In this document: piece by piece, positions 7,667-16,867 of the stretch
How positions within the stretch are numbered: the stretch's first letter is position 1
Layout of the letters: every line of letters starts with the position of its first letter
From: CAZJJZ01 sp964546505
Lineage (GTDB): Bacteria; Patescibacteriota; Gracilibacteria; UBA1369
Direction: 5' to 3'
Length of the DNA: 58,268 bases
Assembly: GCA_964546505.1 (NCBI GenBank)
Contig: CAZJJZ010000004.1
Span: forward strand, 1 to 58,268
The notes under the pieces: generated by a model
Databases searched by the model: none
What the model saw: the letters and a program-made list of their open reading frames with translations, nothing else
What the model was told of the DNA's origin: nothing
Program-made: the position numbers and the translations under genes

Positions 7667-9315
7667 TGTTTTTTTCAGCATCAAGTGAAATTTACTTGGC
7701 GATAATGATCGGTTTGTACGCAGTCGCCAGTTTGAATTGGGTAATTTATTTTTTGTATGTTTGGCAACTCAAAGAATATCGTTGGGATCGTTTTTGGGAA
7801 ATGCTTAGCACGCGATCAGGATTAAGCAGAATCATCAATTGGAATTCCTTAACCAAATGGGCGCTTGGCTTGAGTCTGTTGATCAATCTGTTGATTATCA
7901 GAAATGAATTTTGGCTAACCCTATCGGCATTAGCGATTTTTTTGGTCGATTGGCTAGATTTACTATTCAGAATCACCAAAAGGAAACTTTTTCGTCCGAT
8001 TTGGACTCTCAAAGCCAAATTATTACTCGTATTAAATTTATTCTTGGTCACTTTGCCATTAGTGATTTTTCCATTCTTCAGCAACAACTGGCAAATGTTA
8101 ACTGTTATTTTGGCTATTTTGTCATTAATGGGATTGCCGATTGTGGCCTGTTCGGTGTTGTTCTTTGCGCCGCTGTCTATTTTTCTAAAAAATCGTACTA
8201 TTCGCCAAGCTGCAGCCAAACTCAAGAAATTTCCTCAATTAAAGGTAATAGGCATTACCGGTTCTTACGGTAAAAGTAGCACTAAAGAATTTTTGTATCA
8301 GATATTGAGCAAACGATATGCCGTTCTGAAAACACCCAAAAATATCAATGTAGACATCGGTGTGGCACAAGTCATCTTGCAAGACCTCAAACCAGAGCAT
8401 CAGATATTTATCTGTGAAATGGGCGCCTATAAAATTGGCGAAATCAAAAAAATCGGTGACCTGGTGCGTCCACAAATCGGGATCATTACAGCTGTAAAAG
8501 ATTCGCACTTAGCTTTATTTGGCTCTTTGGAGAATATCAAAAGAGCAAAGGCAGAACTAATCGAGTCTTTACCAAAAAATGGCTGTGGTATTTTTAATTT
8601 TGATAATGAAACGGCCAAATTAATGGCTCACGAGGCCAAGTTCGCCAAAGTTGTCGGCTTCAGCACTGACCATAAAGAAAAAGATCAATTGGTCAAAATC
8701 AAGGCCGAAAACATTATCGTGACACCTGAGGCCATAGATTTGGAAATCAACTCTCATCATGTGCGCTTGAAGATGTTTGGCAAACAGAATATACCTAATG
8801 TTTTAGGCGCTGTTTGCGCAGCTTTGGAACTGGGGATGACGCTTGAGGAAATCTGCGCTGAATTGCCCAACTTAAAGGCTCCCGACAAAGTCATGCAATT
8901 GCAAAAAATTAATCAGCAATTATATATTATTGACGATAGTTATAATGCCAATCCGGATGGAGTAATCGCCGCCTTAAATTATCTCAATTGTTTTCAGGAT
9001 TATCGTAAAATTGTCGTTTTCCCCGGTATGATAGAATTGGGCGAAAAATCAGCCAGCGAGCATTGGAGAGTAGGCAAAAAAATCGGCGAAGTGGCTGATT
9101 TTGCACTTTTGACCTCTTTGGATTTTGCTGAAGAGTTGGAGAAAGGTTTGGCCAAAACTCGACTGAAGGATTTTCAGTTTATCGAAGGTAATCAACAGCA
9201 AATATGGCAAATTTTACAGCAACAAACCAAAGGTCAGCCCTCGGTAGTATTGTTTGAATCCAGGGGCGCGGAAATTGCCCTCCAAAAGTTTTTACAGTTG
9301 AAACAAAATGACTAA
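7663..9315 (+). CDS. Membrane-anchored Mur ligase, MurF-like
   Basis: A 550-residue ATP-dependent amide ligase. Residues 1-180 form about five hydrophobic helices in place of the normal substrate-binding domain of MurF. The ligase part starts with ITGSYGKSSTK (198-208, P-loop), then EMGAYKIGEIKKI, TAVKDSHLALFGS (the TNV.xxHL position), and DDSYNANP at 424-431, the MurF-type C-terminal signature. It is probably a peptidoglycan-precursor ligase working at the membrane. It overlaps both the hydrolase before it and the aminotransferase after it (8 bases). A role as the main MurF or as a paralogue with another substrate cannot be decided here. Confidence 0.85.
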   Translation: MMFFSASSEIYLAIMIGLYAVASLNWVIYFLYVWQLKEYRWDRFWEMLSTRSGLSRIINWNSLTKWALGLSLLINLLIIRNEFWLTLSALAIFLVDWLDLLFRITKRKLFRPIWTLKAKLLLVLNLFLVTLPLVIFPFFSNNWQMLTVILAILSLMGLPIVACSVLFFAPLSIFLKNRTIRQAAAKLKKFPQLKVIGITGSYGKSSTKEFLYQILSKRYAVLKTPKNINVDIGVAQVILQDLKPEHQIFICEMGAYKIGEIKKIGDLVRPQIGIITAVKDSHLALFGSLENIKRAKAELIESLPKNGCGIFNFDNETAKLMAHEAKFAKVVGFSTDHKEKDQLVKIKAENIIVTPEAIDLEINSHHVRLKMFGKQNIPNVLGAVCAALELGMTLEEICAELPNLKAPDKVMQLQKINQQLYIIDDSYNANPDGVIAALNYLNCFQDYRKIVVFPGMIELGEKSASEHWRVGKKIGEVADFALLTSLDFAEELEKGLAKTRLKDFQFIEGNQQQIWQILQQQTKGQPSVVLFESRGAEIALQKFLQLKQND

Positions 9316-10591
9316 AAAATTAATTCACATCGCCCTGGCGCCCAATTTGCAAGCTGCAGATGTACTGCAAGCCTTGGCTTTTTTGATCTGGCCCGGACGG
9401 TGGTTGCAGTGGCGCCAGGGGAAAGCCAGGCAGAAGCTGAGAGAGAAATTTAGAGATTGGGGCAGTTTTGAAGGTGCATGGCCTGTGGGAGCCGGCCGGG
9501 AAGCACTTTATTTGGCAATTAAAGCCCTTGATCTGCCGGCCGGCTCAGAAGTGATTTTGCAGGCATTTACCTGTCAGGTAGTCGTGAATGCTATTAAGTG
9601 GAATGGTTTAGTGCCGGTTTTTGCCGATCTCGACCCAAAATCAATGAATATCAGCTTATCAAATATCAAAGCCAAATTTACCGACAAGACCAAGGCCGTG
9701 ATAATTCAACATACTTTTGGCATTCCCACTCCAGACACTATGGAAATAAGCCAATTCACAAAGGAAAAGAGGGTTTATTTGATTGAAGATTGTGCCCATG
9801 CTCTGGGCGCCAAAATAACTGAACAAAAAATGGTGGGGACGGTTGGTGACTTGGCGATTTTTAGTTTAGGTAGAAGCAAAGTTATTTCCTGTGTTAATGG
9901 TGGTGTTGTGGTATGCAATAATCAGCAGATAGTCCCGTCAATAGCAAAACTTTGGCAGGATTTGCCGGAAGCTTCCTTGTTTTGGACTTGGCAAACACTT
10001 AATCACTTCATCATAACTTGGTTGGCAAAAAAGCTTTATCACGTCGGAGTTCTGGGCAAGCTCTTGCTGGTCTGGTCTCAGAAACTAAAGCTGATTAATC
10101 TGGAAGTGACAGCTGCGGAAAAACAAGCCCAGCCCAATACTCCCCTCGCCCGAAAATTGCCAAATGCCCTGGCGCAAATCGCCCTTGGTCAGCTCAATGA
10201 ATTAGATCAGATCAATCAAAAAAGGCAGATTTTGGCTCAAGAGTATTATCACGCACTTCACAAAGCCGCTCCAAAAGCTCTGCTCTACGCCCCCAATCCT
10301 GAACATTTTCCGGGAGCCTGCTGGTTGCGTTATCCTCTGTTGGTGAAGAATCCGGAACAAATTTTACGACGGGCTAAAGATAGCAATATCGTGTTGGGCG
10401 ATTGGTATGCTGTAGAAGTAGCGCCTCGTGATGTCAAAGCTGAAGCTTCAGGCTATCAATCAGGTATGGCGCCGATGGCAGAAAAAGCCTGTTTGCAGGT
10501 CATAAATTTGCCGACTATAACTAGTCTAAATAAAGCTGATGTTAACAAAATTGTAAAAATAATTGCCGATGAAAAGATTATCGCTGACTAA
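9308..10591 (+). CDS. DegT/DnrJ/EryC1-family PLP-dependent aminotransferase
   Basis: A 427-residue sugar-aminotransferase-family protein. VGAGREALYLAIKAL (60-74) is the cofactor phosphate-binding start, EDCAHALGA (160-168) holds the Asp that contacts the pyridine nitrogen, and FSLGRSKVISCVNGG (185-199) holds Lys191, the expected Schiff-base lysine. Homologues transfer an amino group to a nucleotide keto-sugar or form part of cell-wall sugar pathways. Its place between a Mur ligase and FemAB, with overlaps on both sides, suggests an envelope role. The first 50 residues are unusual, basic and partly hydrophobic (VLQALAFLIWPGRWLQW). Confidence 0.88.
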   Translation: MTKKLIHIALAPNLQAADVLQALAFLIWPGRWLQWRQGKARQKLREKFRDWGSFEGAWPVGAGREALYLAIKALDLPAGSEVILQAFTCQVVVNAIKWNGLVPVFADLDPKSMNISLSNIKAKFTDKTKAVIIQHTFGIPTPDTMEISQFTKEKRVYLIEDCAHALGAKITEQKMVGTVGDLAIFSLGRSKVISCVNGGVVVCNNQQIVPSIAKLWQDLPEASLFWTWQTLNHFIITWLAKKLYHVGVLGKLLLVWSQKLKLINLEVTAAEKQAQPNTPLARKLPNALAQIALGQLNELDQINQKRQILAQEYYHALHKAAPKALLYAPNPEHFPGACWLRYPLLVKNPEQILRRAKDSNIVLGDWYAVEVAPRDVKAEASGYQSGMAPMAEKACLQVINLPTITSLNKADVNKIVKIIADEKIIAD

Positions 10592-11582
10592 CAATCGCAC
10601 AGACTATAGGGTAGGGCAGGACAAAATCGCCCAGGCTGATCGCTCCTTTTTGCAAGCCTTTGAATATGGCCAATTACAAGAAAAAATTGGCAATCAAGCC
10701 TTTTATGTATTGCTGCAGGACAAAACGGAAATACTGAAAAGCTGGCTATTTATTTTGTTCAAAGCCAAAAGGGGTGTCTATTTATTTTGTCCTTATGGTA
10801 ATTTTTCGACTGCAGAATTGGAGTTGGTGATTGACTTCTGGAAAAAGTGGCAGCAGCAGAATTTGAAAATCGACTTTTTGCGAATCAGCCCTTTATGTTC
10901 AGACAACAAAGAGAATCTGATCACTTATCAACAAGCAGGTTTTAGACCAGCGCCAGTGCATATGATGCATCCTGAACTGGATTGGCGGTTGGATATTACC
11001 AAAAATGATCAAACTTTACTGGCAGAAATGAGGAAAAATAATCGCTATGGTATCAACAAAGCAAAAAAAGACGGTGTTAAAATTCTGACCGGAGATTCCC
11101 AAGAAATGTTGAATCAATTTTATCTTTTGCATGAGAAAACCGCCAGACGGCAAGGCTTTATCCCCTGGAGTAAACAGTTTTTGGACGCGCAAAGAGCGGT
11201 TTTCGCGCCGCTGGACGCCATCAAAATTTATTTGGCAGAATATGATGGGCAAATTATTTCGGGAGCAATTATCATGTTTTATGAAGGACGTGCATACTAT
11301 CATCATGGAGCCTCCGATGAAAATTTTAACAAAATCCCTTCTTCCTACCTAATTCAATGGGAGGCGATTCAGGAAGCCAAAAAACGCGGTTTTCCGGAAT
11401 ACAGCTTTTACGGCGTAATTGAAGATGCCCCCAAACACCCCTGGGCTGGTTTAAGTTTTTTCAAAAAGGGATTTGGCGGTGCCGGCAAACATCTTTTACA
11501 TTGCCAAGACTATGCTTTCTCCGCACGTTATTGGCTAATCTGGTTACTGGAGAAATATCAACGCTGGCGCAAAGGTTATTAA
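10569..11582 (+). CDS. FemAB/FemX-type aminoacyltransferase
   Basis: A 337-residue GNAT-like protein of the FemAB family, which adds amino acids from aminoacyl-tRNA to the peptidoglycan stem peptide. Recognisable stretches are LRISPLCSDN, then LLAEMRKNNRYGINKAKKDGV (the methionine/arginine-rich helix between the two GNAT halves), and SGAIIMFYEGRAYYHHGAS with SSYLIQWEAIQEAKKRG near the end. ATG at 10569 is preferred over TTG at 10563. It overlaps the DegT gene by 23 bases and closes the hydrolase-Mur-DegT-FemAB operon. Confidence 0.9.
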   Translation: MKRLSLTNNRTDYRVGQDKIAQADRSFLQAFEYGQLQEKIGNQAFYVLLQDKTEILKSWLFILFKAKRGVYLFCPYGNFSTAELELVIDFWKKWQQQNLKIDFLRISPLCSDNKENLITYQQAGFRPAPVHMMHPELDWRLDITKNDQTLLAEMRKNNRYGINKAKKDGVKILTGDSQEMLNQFYLLHEKTARRQGFIPWSKQFLDAQRAVFAPLDAIKIYLAEYDGQIISGAIIMFYEGRAYYHHGASDENFNKIPSSYLIQWEAIQEAKKRGFPEYSFYGVIEDAPKHPWAGLSFFKKGFGGAGKHLLHCQDYAFSARYWLIWLLEKYQRWRKGY

Positions 11583-11667
11583 TTTACTGATTGACTTGGA
11601 GCAAGTCGGAGAATAAAATTTTTGCACTTGCTGTGGCATAGAAAATAAAAAATAATGGTATAATTTG

Positions 11668-12925
11668 ATGGCTCTTTTTAAAAAAACTAAAGCGAAACCC
11701 AAAGGGCAGATTTATTTGGCCTTGGACATCGGTACGGAACAAGTTAAAGCATTGATTTGTAGTGCCGAGGGCAATAAAGGTCGCATATTGGGCGTGGGAA
11801 AAAAGAAACAGAGACTGGGCGATATGAGCAGTGGTGCTGTAACGGATATCGGTGCGGTTATTAATAATTGCCATGAGGCGATCAATCAGGCAGAAAAGAT
11901 GGCTGGAGTAAGGGCCAATCAGTTGGTCATGGGCATTGCCGGAGAACTGGTAAAAGGCGCTACAACCACAATTTCCTATACTCGTCGCGAACCGGACACT
12001 AAAATTGATTTGGCTGAGTTGAAAAATATTGTTCATAAAGTTCAATGGAAGGCTTTTGACGAAGTTCGCTCAGAAATGGCATATGAAACAGGCTATAACG
12101 AAATCGATATCAAATTGGTTAATGCAGCGATTGTGGATGTACGCATAGATGGCTACAAAGTTTCCAATCCTTTAGGATTTCAAGGCAAGGAAGTTACGAT
12201 TAGTATTTTCAATGCCTTCGCCCCCTTAGTGCATTTTGGTTCATTGCAAACCATTGCAGCGGAGCTGGGAATGGATTTATTAGCGATTACTGCTGAACCT
12301 TATGCCGTAGCCCGCTGTCTGGGGAATGAGGACGGTGGCACTTTTAGCGCTATTTTTATTGACATTGGTGGAGGAACAACTGATTTAGCAGTAGTGAATA
12401 ATGGTAGCGTGGTCGGTACTAAAATGTTCACTTTGGGGGGTAGAACATTTACCAAAAGACTAGCTCAGGCGCTCTCNNNNNNNNNNTTACGGTTTAAAAG
12501 AAAAGTATCACATTTCTATTTCTGAAGAAAAATTAGAAAAACAATCTCACAAAATCGTACGTGAAGCGATGAAGAGTGACTGTGAAGTATGGGTGTCAGG
12601 AGTAGCTTTGACGCTAAGTGAATTAACAAATTTAGATATTTTACCTTCTCGAATACTGTTGTGTGGAGGCGGCTCCAATTTGCCAGAAATCAAAGAAATT
12701 TTAGAAAGCAGAGAATGGACTCAAAAATTGCCCTTTCCCAAAAAACCACAGATTAGTTTTGTGGAACCGAAAATGATTACTAATATGTTAGATGAAACAC
12801 GATTAATGAAAGATCCGGAAGACGTGACGCCGATGTCTTTGGCAAATATCGCCCTGGAATATGTTGGCGAAGAGCAAATTCTGGCAAAATTGCTCAAAAA
12901 AGTTGTTCGCTTAATGCAAATATAA
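11668..12925 (+). CDS. ftsA: FtsA-like cell-division ATPase (interrupted by an assembly gap)
   Basis: Actin-fold protein of the FtsA family, which tethers the Z-ring to the membrane. It starts with LALDIGTEQVKALI (phosphate 1), contains the FtsA-specific inserted SHS2-type region, then AIFIDIGGGTTDLAVV (phosphate 2), and ends with LLCGGGSNLPEIKEIL (adenosine motif). Ten N at 12477-12486 fall after TFTKRLAQAL; the protein resumes as YGLKEKYHISISEEKL in another frame, so the gap length is not exact. Without the gap this would be one gene of roughly 420 residues. Six bases separate it from the next gene. No ftsZ is seen in the window, and a PilM-like role cannot be excluded. Confidence 0.8.
12477..12486. 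other. Assembly gap (10 N) inside the FtsA-like gene
   Basis: Ten unresolved bases. The coding frames on either side do not match if the gap is taken as exactly ten, so the run is a placeholder. Confidence 0.95.
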
Positions 12926-12930
12926 ACATT

Positions 12931-14727
12931 ATGGCTATTCAAAAAAAACGAATCAGCGAAACCAAAGAAGAAACGGTAAAAAAAGAGCTAAAAAACCGCA
13001 AAGTGATTTACGTGGAAATTGATGACGAAATTACTTCGGTTTTTGATAAAATAGCCAAATTAAAGTTCAAAAGCATTTACTTGGTAGTGCCCCAGAGAGC
13101 GGTTTTATTTCAAAGCGCTATCAATTTAAAAATTCTCAAACGCAAAGCTGAAGATTTGGAAAAGAAAATCTTTATTATCACCAATGACAGTAATGGGCTG
13201 AATTTATGTCAAAGAGTTGGGATTGAAGTTTTTGATAAATTAGAGGGACAAGAACACCCTTCATTGGTATCTGGAAAATTTTCTGATAACAATGAAATTA
13301 CTCCTCTCAAAGCCACTATTAACAGTGTTGATGAAGCCAGTCCCAGCCGCAGGGTAGAAAAGAAATTATCGATTTCTGAATTAATTCGCAAAGGCAGCAA
13401 AGGCTTTCAGATTATCCCCAAAAAGCAAACCCTGCGAGCCGCAGATGTCAAAGAAAATATCAAAAAAGAAAAGAAAACTTCATTTGTGTTGGTAACGCCA
13501 AACAAAAGAGCTCTTTTCGGCTTAATCTTGGTGAGCTGTATTTTGCTCTTGTTTATCTCTTATATTGCACTTCCCGGGGCGACAATTTTATTAACTCCCA
13601 AGTCCAATGTGGTAGATGTGACAAGTAATGTAACACTCGCAGATTATGATAGAAATAAAGCTGAGCTGGATACCCGTCCGGCAAAAATGATACCCAGCTA
13701 TCAAGTAACCACCAAAATAGAAAGAGTTTTTACCTATCAAGCGACTGGAAAGGATTTCCAAGGCACCAATGCGCGGGGTAAAGTATTGATTAAAAATACC
13801 AGTGGAAATGACTGGCCGCTCATTCCCAAAACACGTTTCCAAACTTCGGATGGCTTAGTCTTCAGATTAGAACGTCAAGTTTTAGTTCCATCCGGCACAG
13901 CAGAGAATCCCGGCGTCTTGGAGGCAGAGGTGGTGGCTGATCCTTTGGATGCTTTTGGCCAAGTCATTGGTGAAAAAGGTAATTTACCAGAAAATATCAA
14001 TTTCTTTTTACCTGGACTTTCTGCGGACAATCAGAAAAAGATTTTTGCTGTTAGTAAAGCAGGATTTGCTGGCGGTCAAACTCAGGTCAATAAATTAATT
14101 AGCGCAGAAGACATCGAGGCCGCTAGAACTAAAATGGATAATGAATTAAAAGCTGCGGCGGCTGTGGAATTAAAGAGTTTGATAGACAAGAAAAATCAAG
14201 AACAAAAAACAGCTCTAGCTCTGCTGGAAGGCAAAAACACTATACAAATGGGAACACCAGAAATCATTATTCCAGAAAATTTGGCAGGGCAAAAATTGGA
14301 GTCTTTTGATGTGAAAGGGCGTATGGTGGCAACAGGAATTGCTTATAATAAAGATGAAATGTTGAGCATTTTGAAAAATGAATTACGTCTCAAGAAAAAT
14401 CCGGAAAAAAGTTTGGCTTTCATAGATGAAGATTCACTCAGCTACCGTATTGCTAATAATGATGATAACGCCAAAAAAATCACAATTACCGCTACCATTA
14501 AGGGAATAGAAGAATTTGAAGTCAGTCCCAAGAAAGAAAATGGTGAGCGGTTGATACGGAAAATTAAAGAGCAAGTCATTGGTAAAGACATTCGTGAGGC
14601 TAAGGATTTTATTCAAAATTTAGCAGAAATCGAACGTGTGGAGATTGTGAGCTGGCCAGCTTGGGCGCCAACGATGCCTAGTGTAGCGGATAATATCAAG
14701 ATTGAGATCAGGCGTAACGATAATTAA
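12931..14727 (+). CDS. Membrane-anchored baseplate-J-like protein
   Basis: A 598-residue protein. Residues 1-105 form a small alpha/beta domain (VIYVEIDDEITSVFDKI ... SIYLVVPQRAVLF ... IFIITNDSN), residues 106-190 are a basic linker, 194-213 a membrane helix, and the rest is outside. The external part contains a baseplate-J-like segment (GKVLIKNTSGNDWPLIP ... RFQTSDGLVFRLERQV ... NPGVLEAEVVADPLDAFG) and a long charged helix near 395-430. Proteins of this plan are common and uncharacterised in Patescibacteria. It sits six bases after the FtsA-like gene, so a link to division or an envelope machine is inferred. Confidence 0.7.
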   Translation: MAIQKKRISETKEETVKKELKNRKVIYVEIDDEITSVFDKIAKLKFKSIYLVVPQRAVLFQSAINLKILKRKAEDLEKKIFIITNDSNGLNLCQRVGIEVFDKLEGQEHPSLVSGKFSDNNEITPLKATINSVDEASPSRRVEKKLSISELIRKGSKGFQIIPKKQTLRAADVKENIKKEKKTSFVLVTPNKRALFGLILVSCILLLFISYIALPGATILLTPKSNVVDVTSNVTLADYDRNKAELDTRPAKMIPSYQVTTKIERVFTYQATGKDFQGTNARGKVLIKNTSGNDWPLIPKTRFQTSDGLVFRLERQVLVPSGTAENPGVLEAEVVADPLDAFGQVIGEKGNLPENINFFLPGLSADNQKKIFAVSKAGFAGGQTQVNKLISAEDIEAARTKMDNELKAAAAVELKSLIDKKNQEQKTALALLEGKNTIQMGTPEIIIPENLAGQKLESFDVKGRMVATGIAYNKDEMLSILKNELRLKKNPEKSLAFIDEDSLSYRIANNDDNAKKITITATIKGIEEFEVSPKKENGERLIRKIKEQVIGKDIREAKDFIQNLAEIERVEIVSWPAWAPTMPSVADNIKIEIRRNDN

Positions 14728-14747
14728 ATCTGCAATACGCTCACTCC

Positions 14748-14776
14748 TTGACTTTCCCCCGTCTTTGTTGTATAAA
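14748..14776 (+). promoter_or_regulatory. Promoter of the PKD-protein gene
   Basis: TTGACT (14748-14753), a 17-base spacer and TATAAA (14771-14776), ending 27 bases before the ATG at 14804. It separates the surface-protein island from the division cluster. Confidence 0.65.
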
Positions 14777-14803
14777 ATACTCTAATTTTGTTTCTAACAT
14801 TCT

Positions 14804-16150
14804 ATGTTTAGAGCTAGAGTATTTACAATTCGAGCTGCTATCTTTACAACATTTTTAGCAAGTTCCTTGTACCCAAATTTGGTTCAAGCTGGAGTATTTC
14901 AAGATACCACAGAGTTGTTTGATGTACCCTATGTGAGGACGAATGGTAATGGCATGGAAGTTTATCAGCCCCAAACTGGATTTGGATATACCGGTAAGGT
15001 GGGACAATCCGCAGTATTACGCGATTCCAGGCCTATTCCCGGAAATTTCCCTGCCGGCAGCATGAATTTTTCCAACGGCTCCCCCGCCTCTACGCCATCA
15101 CCAACACAGACCATTGAACTACAAAAATTAGACACCCCTAATCCGCAATCAGGCAGCTGGTGGTCAAACTTAAAAACTACTACCGAGAATGTCTGGTATT
15201 ATAGAACTCCTTTTTATGATCCTTTTGTAACAGGGTCACATGAAAATGTACCTGCAGAACTATTGAATTATCAGAAGCCAATAATCCCCCCTCCGGGCGA
15301 TTTGGGCATTCAGGTTACGAATAATATCAGTAATAGCAATAATAAATCAGCTGGAACAACCGCGACTGTTTTTACTTTTAGTGGACAAGCCAATTCCACT
15401 ACATATAGTAATGATTCTTTGCGATTTCGTTGGGATTTTACCAGTGATGGTATGCCTGATACTTACTTTTCCGCTACCCCAAGGGTTACTTTTCAATACC
15501 CTGAAGTGGGAGATTATACTGTTACTATGCAAGTACTGGATCCAGCAGGAAATATAGTCAGTAAATCTACCAAAATAACTATAGTGCAGAACACTCCTCC
15601 CAGAGCACATTTTGTGGTCTCGGCTGAGACAGTTTTTGAAGGTCAAATATTAAATTTTGATACTGGATTGTCCAGTGATGATCAATACCCCAGAAATAAT
15701 TTAAATTACCGCTTTGATTGGAATGGAGATGGTCATTATGATACTCCATGGAGCACCAAAACCAGCTGGAATCATCGTTTTGATCAAGTGGGGACATTTA
15801 GGGTGAAAATGCAAGCAGCTGATCCCGAAGGTTTAATTGATGATACCTATTTTGATATTACCGTGAGAATGGACTTGCCACCCAAAGCCGATTTTCAAGT
15901 TGAATCTTTGAGAAAAGGAATTTACTACTTCAACGCGAATCAAAGTAATGATGACGCCACAAAATTACTCAAATATCGCTGGGATAGCAATTATACCGGT
16001 AAGGATGATATTTTGTTTGATACAGACTTTTCCTATTTCTCAATCTATACCATCAATTATCAGCTGTCTGGAAACAAAACCGTGAGACTGCAAGTGATGG
16101 ATGAAAAAGGTCAAATTGACGAAAGTATGGCAACATTTTTTGTAGAATAG
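14804..16150 (+). CDS. Secreted protein with three PKD-like domains
   Basis: A 448-residue exported protein with a signal peptide cut near residue 29 (SLYPNLVQA). A low-complexity Pro/Ser/Thr region (80-170) leads to three PKD-like immunoglobulin-fold domains at about 185-260, 265-354 and 359-448. Each has the FRWDFTSDG, YRFDWNGDG or YRWDSN strand and the closing VGDYTVTMQVLDPAG or VGTFRVKMQAADPEG motif. PKD domains usually serve adhesion or as spacers on surface proteins. No membrane anchor or sorting signal is visible at the C-terminus. It has its own promoter and opens the surface island. Confidence 0.88.
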   Translation: MFRARVFTIRAAIFTTFLASSLYPNLVQAGVFQDTTELFDVPYVRTNGNGMEVYQPQTGFGYTGKVGQSAVLRDSRPIPGNFPAGSMNFSNGSPASTPSPTQTIELQKLDTPNPQSGSWWSNLKTTTENVWYYRTPFYDPFVTGSHENVPAELLNYQKPIIPPPGDLGIQVTNNISNSNNKSAGTTATVFTFSGQANSTTYSNDSLRFRWDFTSDGMPDTYFSATPRVTFQYPEVGDYTVTMQVLDPAGNIVSKSTKITIVQNTPPRAHFVVSAETVFEGQILNFDTGLSSDDQYPRNNLNYRFDWNGDGHYDTPWSTKTSWNHRFDQVGTFRVKMQAADPEGLIDDTYFDITVRMDLPPKADFQVESLRKGIYYFNANQSNDDATKLLKYRWDSNYTGKDDILFDTDFSYFSIYTINYQLSGNKTVRLQVMDEKGQIDESMATFFVE

Positions 16151-16233
16151 TTGCCTTGGAAAGTTGGCAAAATGTCGAGTTTGCTCAACCAAATTTACCC
16201 TGAAAAGTATAGGTTCATATTTTCATAATGGAC

Positions 16234-16262
16234 TTGCCAATAAATGATCATTTTTGTATCAT
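16234..16262 (+). promoter_or_regulatory. Promoter of the first surface-protein pair
   Basis: TTGCCA (16234-16239), 17-base spacer, TATCAT (16257-16262), 29 bases before the ATG at 16292. Confidence 0.6.
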
Positions 16263-16291
16263 CAGATTGAAAAAAAACTCATAACACAAAA

Positions 16292-16846
16292 ATGAAAAGA
16301 AAAAAAACAACTTCCCATATCAAGTTCGCTAGATTGATAACTTGGCTAATAGCAGTAACTGTTTTGGTTTCTACAGCTTTTGTGATGGCAGAAACCGGCC
16401 CAAAGGCCACACCTTCAGCAGACAGCAATTTACCATTAGCCACTTTCAGCGGCATCAAGTTTCCTGATCAAACTGAGCAGGTTAGTGCTTACCCACAGTT
16501 TGTGGGGGTGACGAAAAATGGATATAACGGTGCTTTACAGCCTTTACAGGCAACAGGCTATAATGTAGCAAAGATGCTTTGTAATGCGGATTACCCCGGT
16601 TCTCATGTTTGTTCAGCAAATGAGATAATTAATAGTTACGAATACAGTCCACAAAAAATGCTAAACTTGAACTCTTTTGCATGGATCAACAATGGACCTC
16701 CTGGTTACGATACTGTTGCGGCAAATGATTGTATTGGCTGGACCTCCAGTGATCCTGAGTATTATGGATCTTTCTGGGACTTTGAAAGTAGAAGTTCATT
16801 TGTAACTATTTGCAAGTCTCAATTACCAATGGCTTGTTGTAAATAA
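16292..16846 (+). CDS. Small Cys-rich secreted protein, first copy
   Basis: A 184-residue exported protein with a signal peptide ending near residue 33 (AFVMA). The mature part has LPLATFSGIKFPDQTEQ, then a domain with six conserved Cys: MLCNADYPGSHVCSANEI, FAWINNGPPGYD, NDCIGW, TIC and the terminal ACCK. It is a clear paralogue of the protein at 18780 (same FSGIKFPD, YPG.HVC, NDC.GW and ACC ends). The PGxHVC...AWV...DCxGW pattern resembles DUF1554-like lectin-fold domains, but that is only a resemblance. The following large fibre gene starts 21 bases later, so the two form a unit. Confidence 0.8.
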   Translation: MKRKKTTSHIKFARLITWLIAVTVLVSTAFVMAETGPKATPSADSNLPLATFSGIKFPDQTEQVSAYPQFVGVTKNGYNGALQPLQATGYNVAKMLCNADYPGSHVCSANEIINSYEYSPQKMLNLNSFAWINNGPPGYDTVAANDCIGWTSSDPEYYGSFWDFESRSSFVTICKSQLPMACCK

Positions 16847-16867
16847 ATAACATTCATCTTTTTAAAT

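Noticed and set aside
11659..11664. TATAAT just before the FtsA-like gene
   Set aside because: It ends 3 bases before the ATG, so a transcript would begin inside the gene, and no -35 lies at normal spacing.
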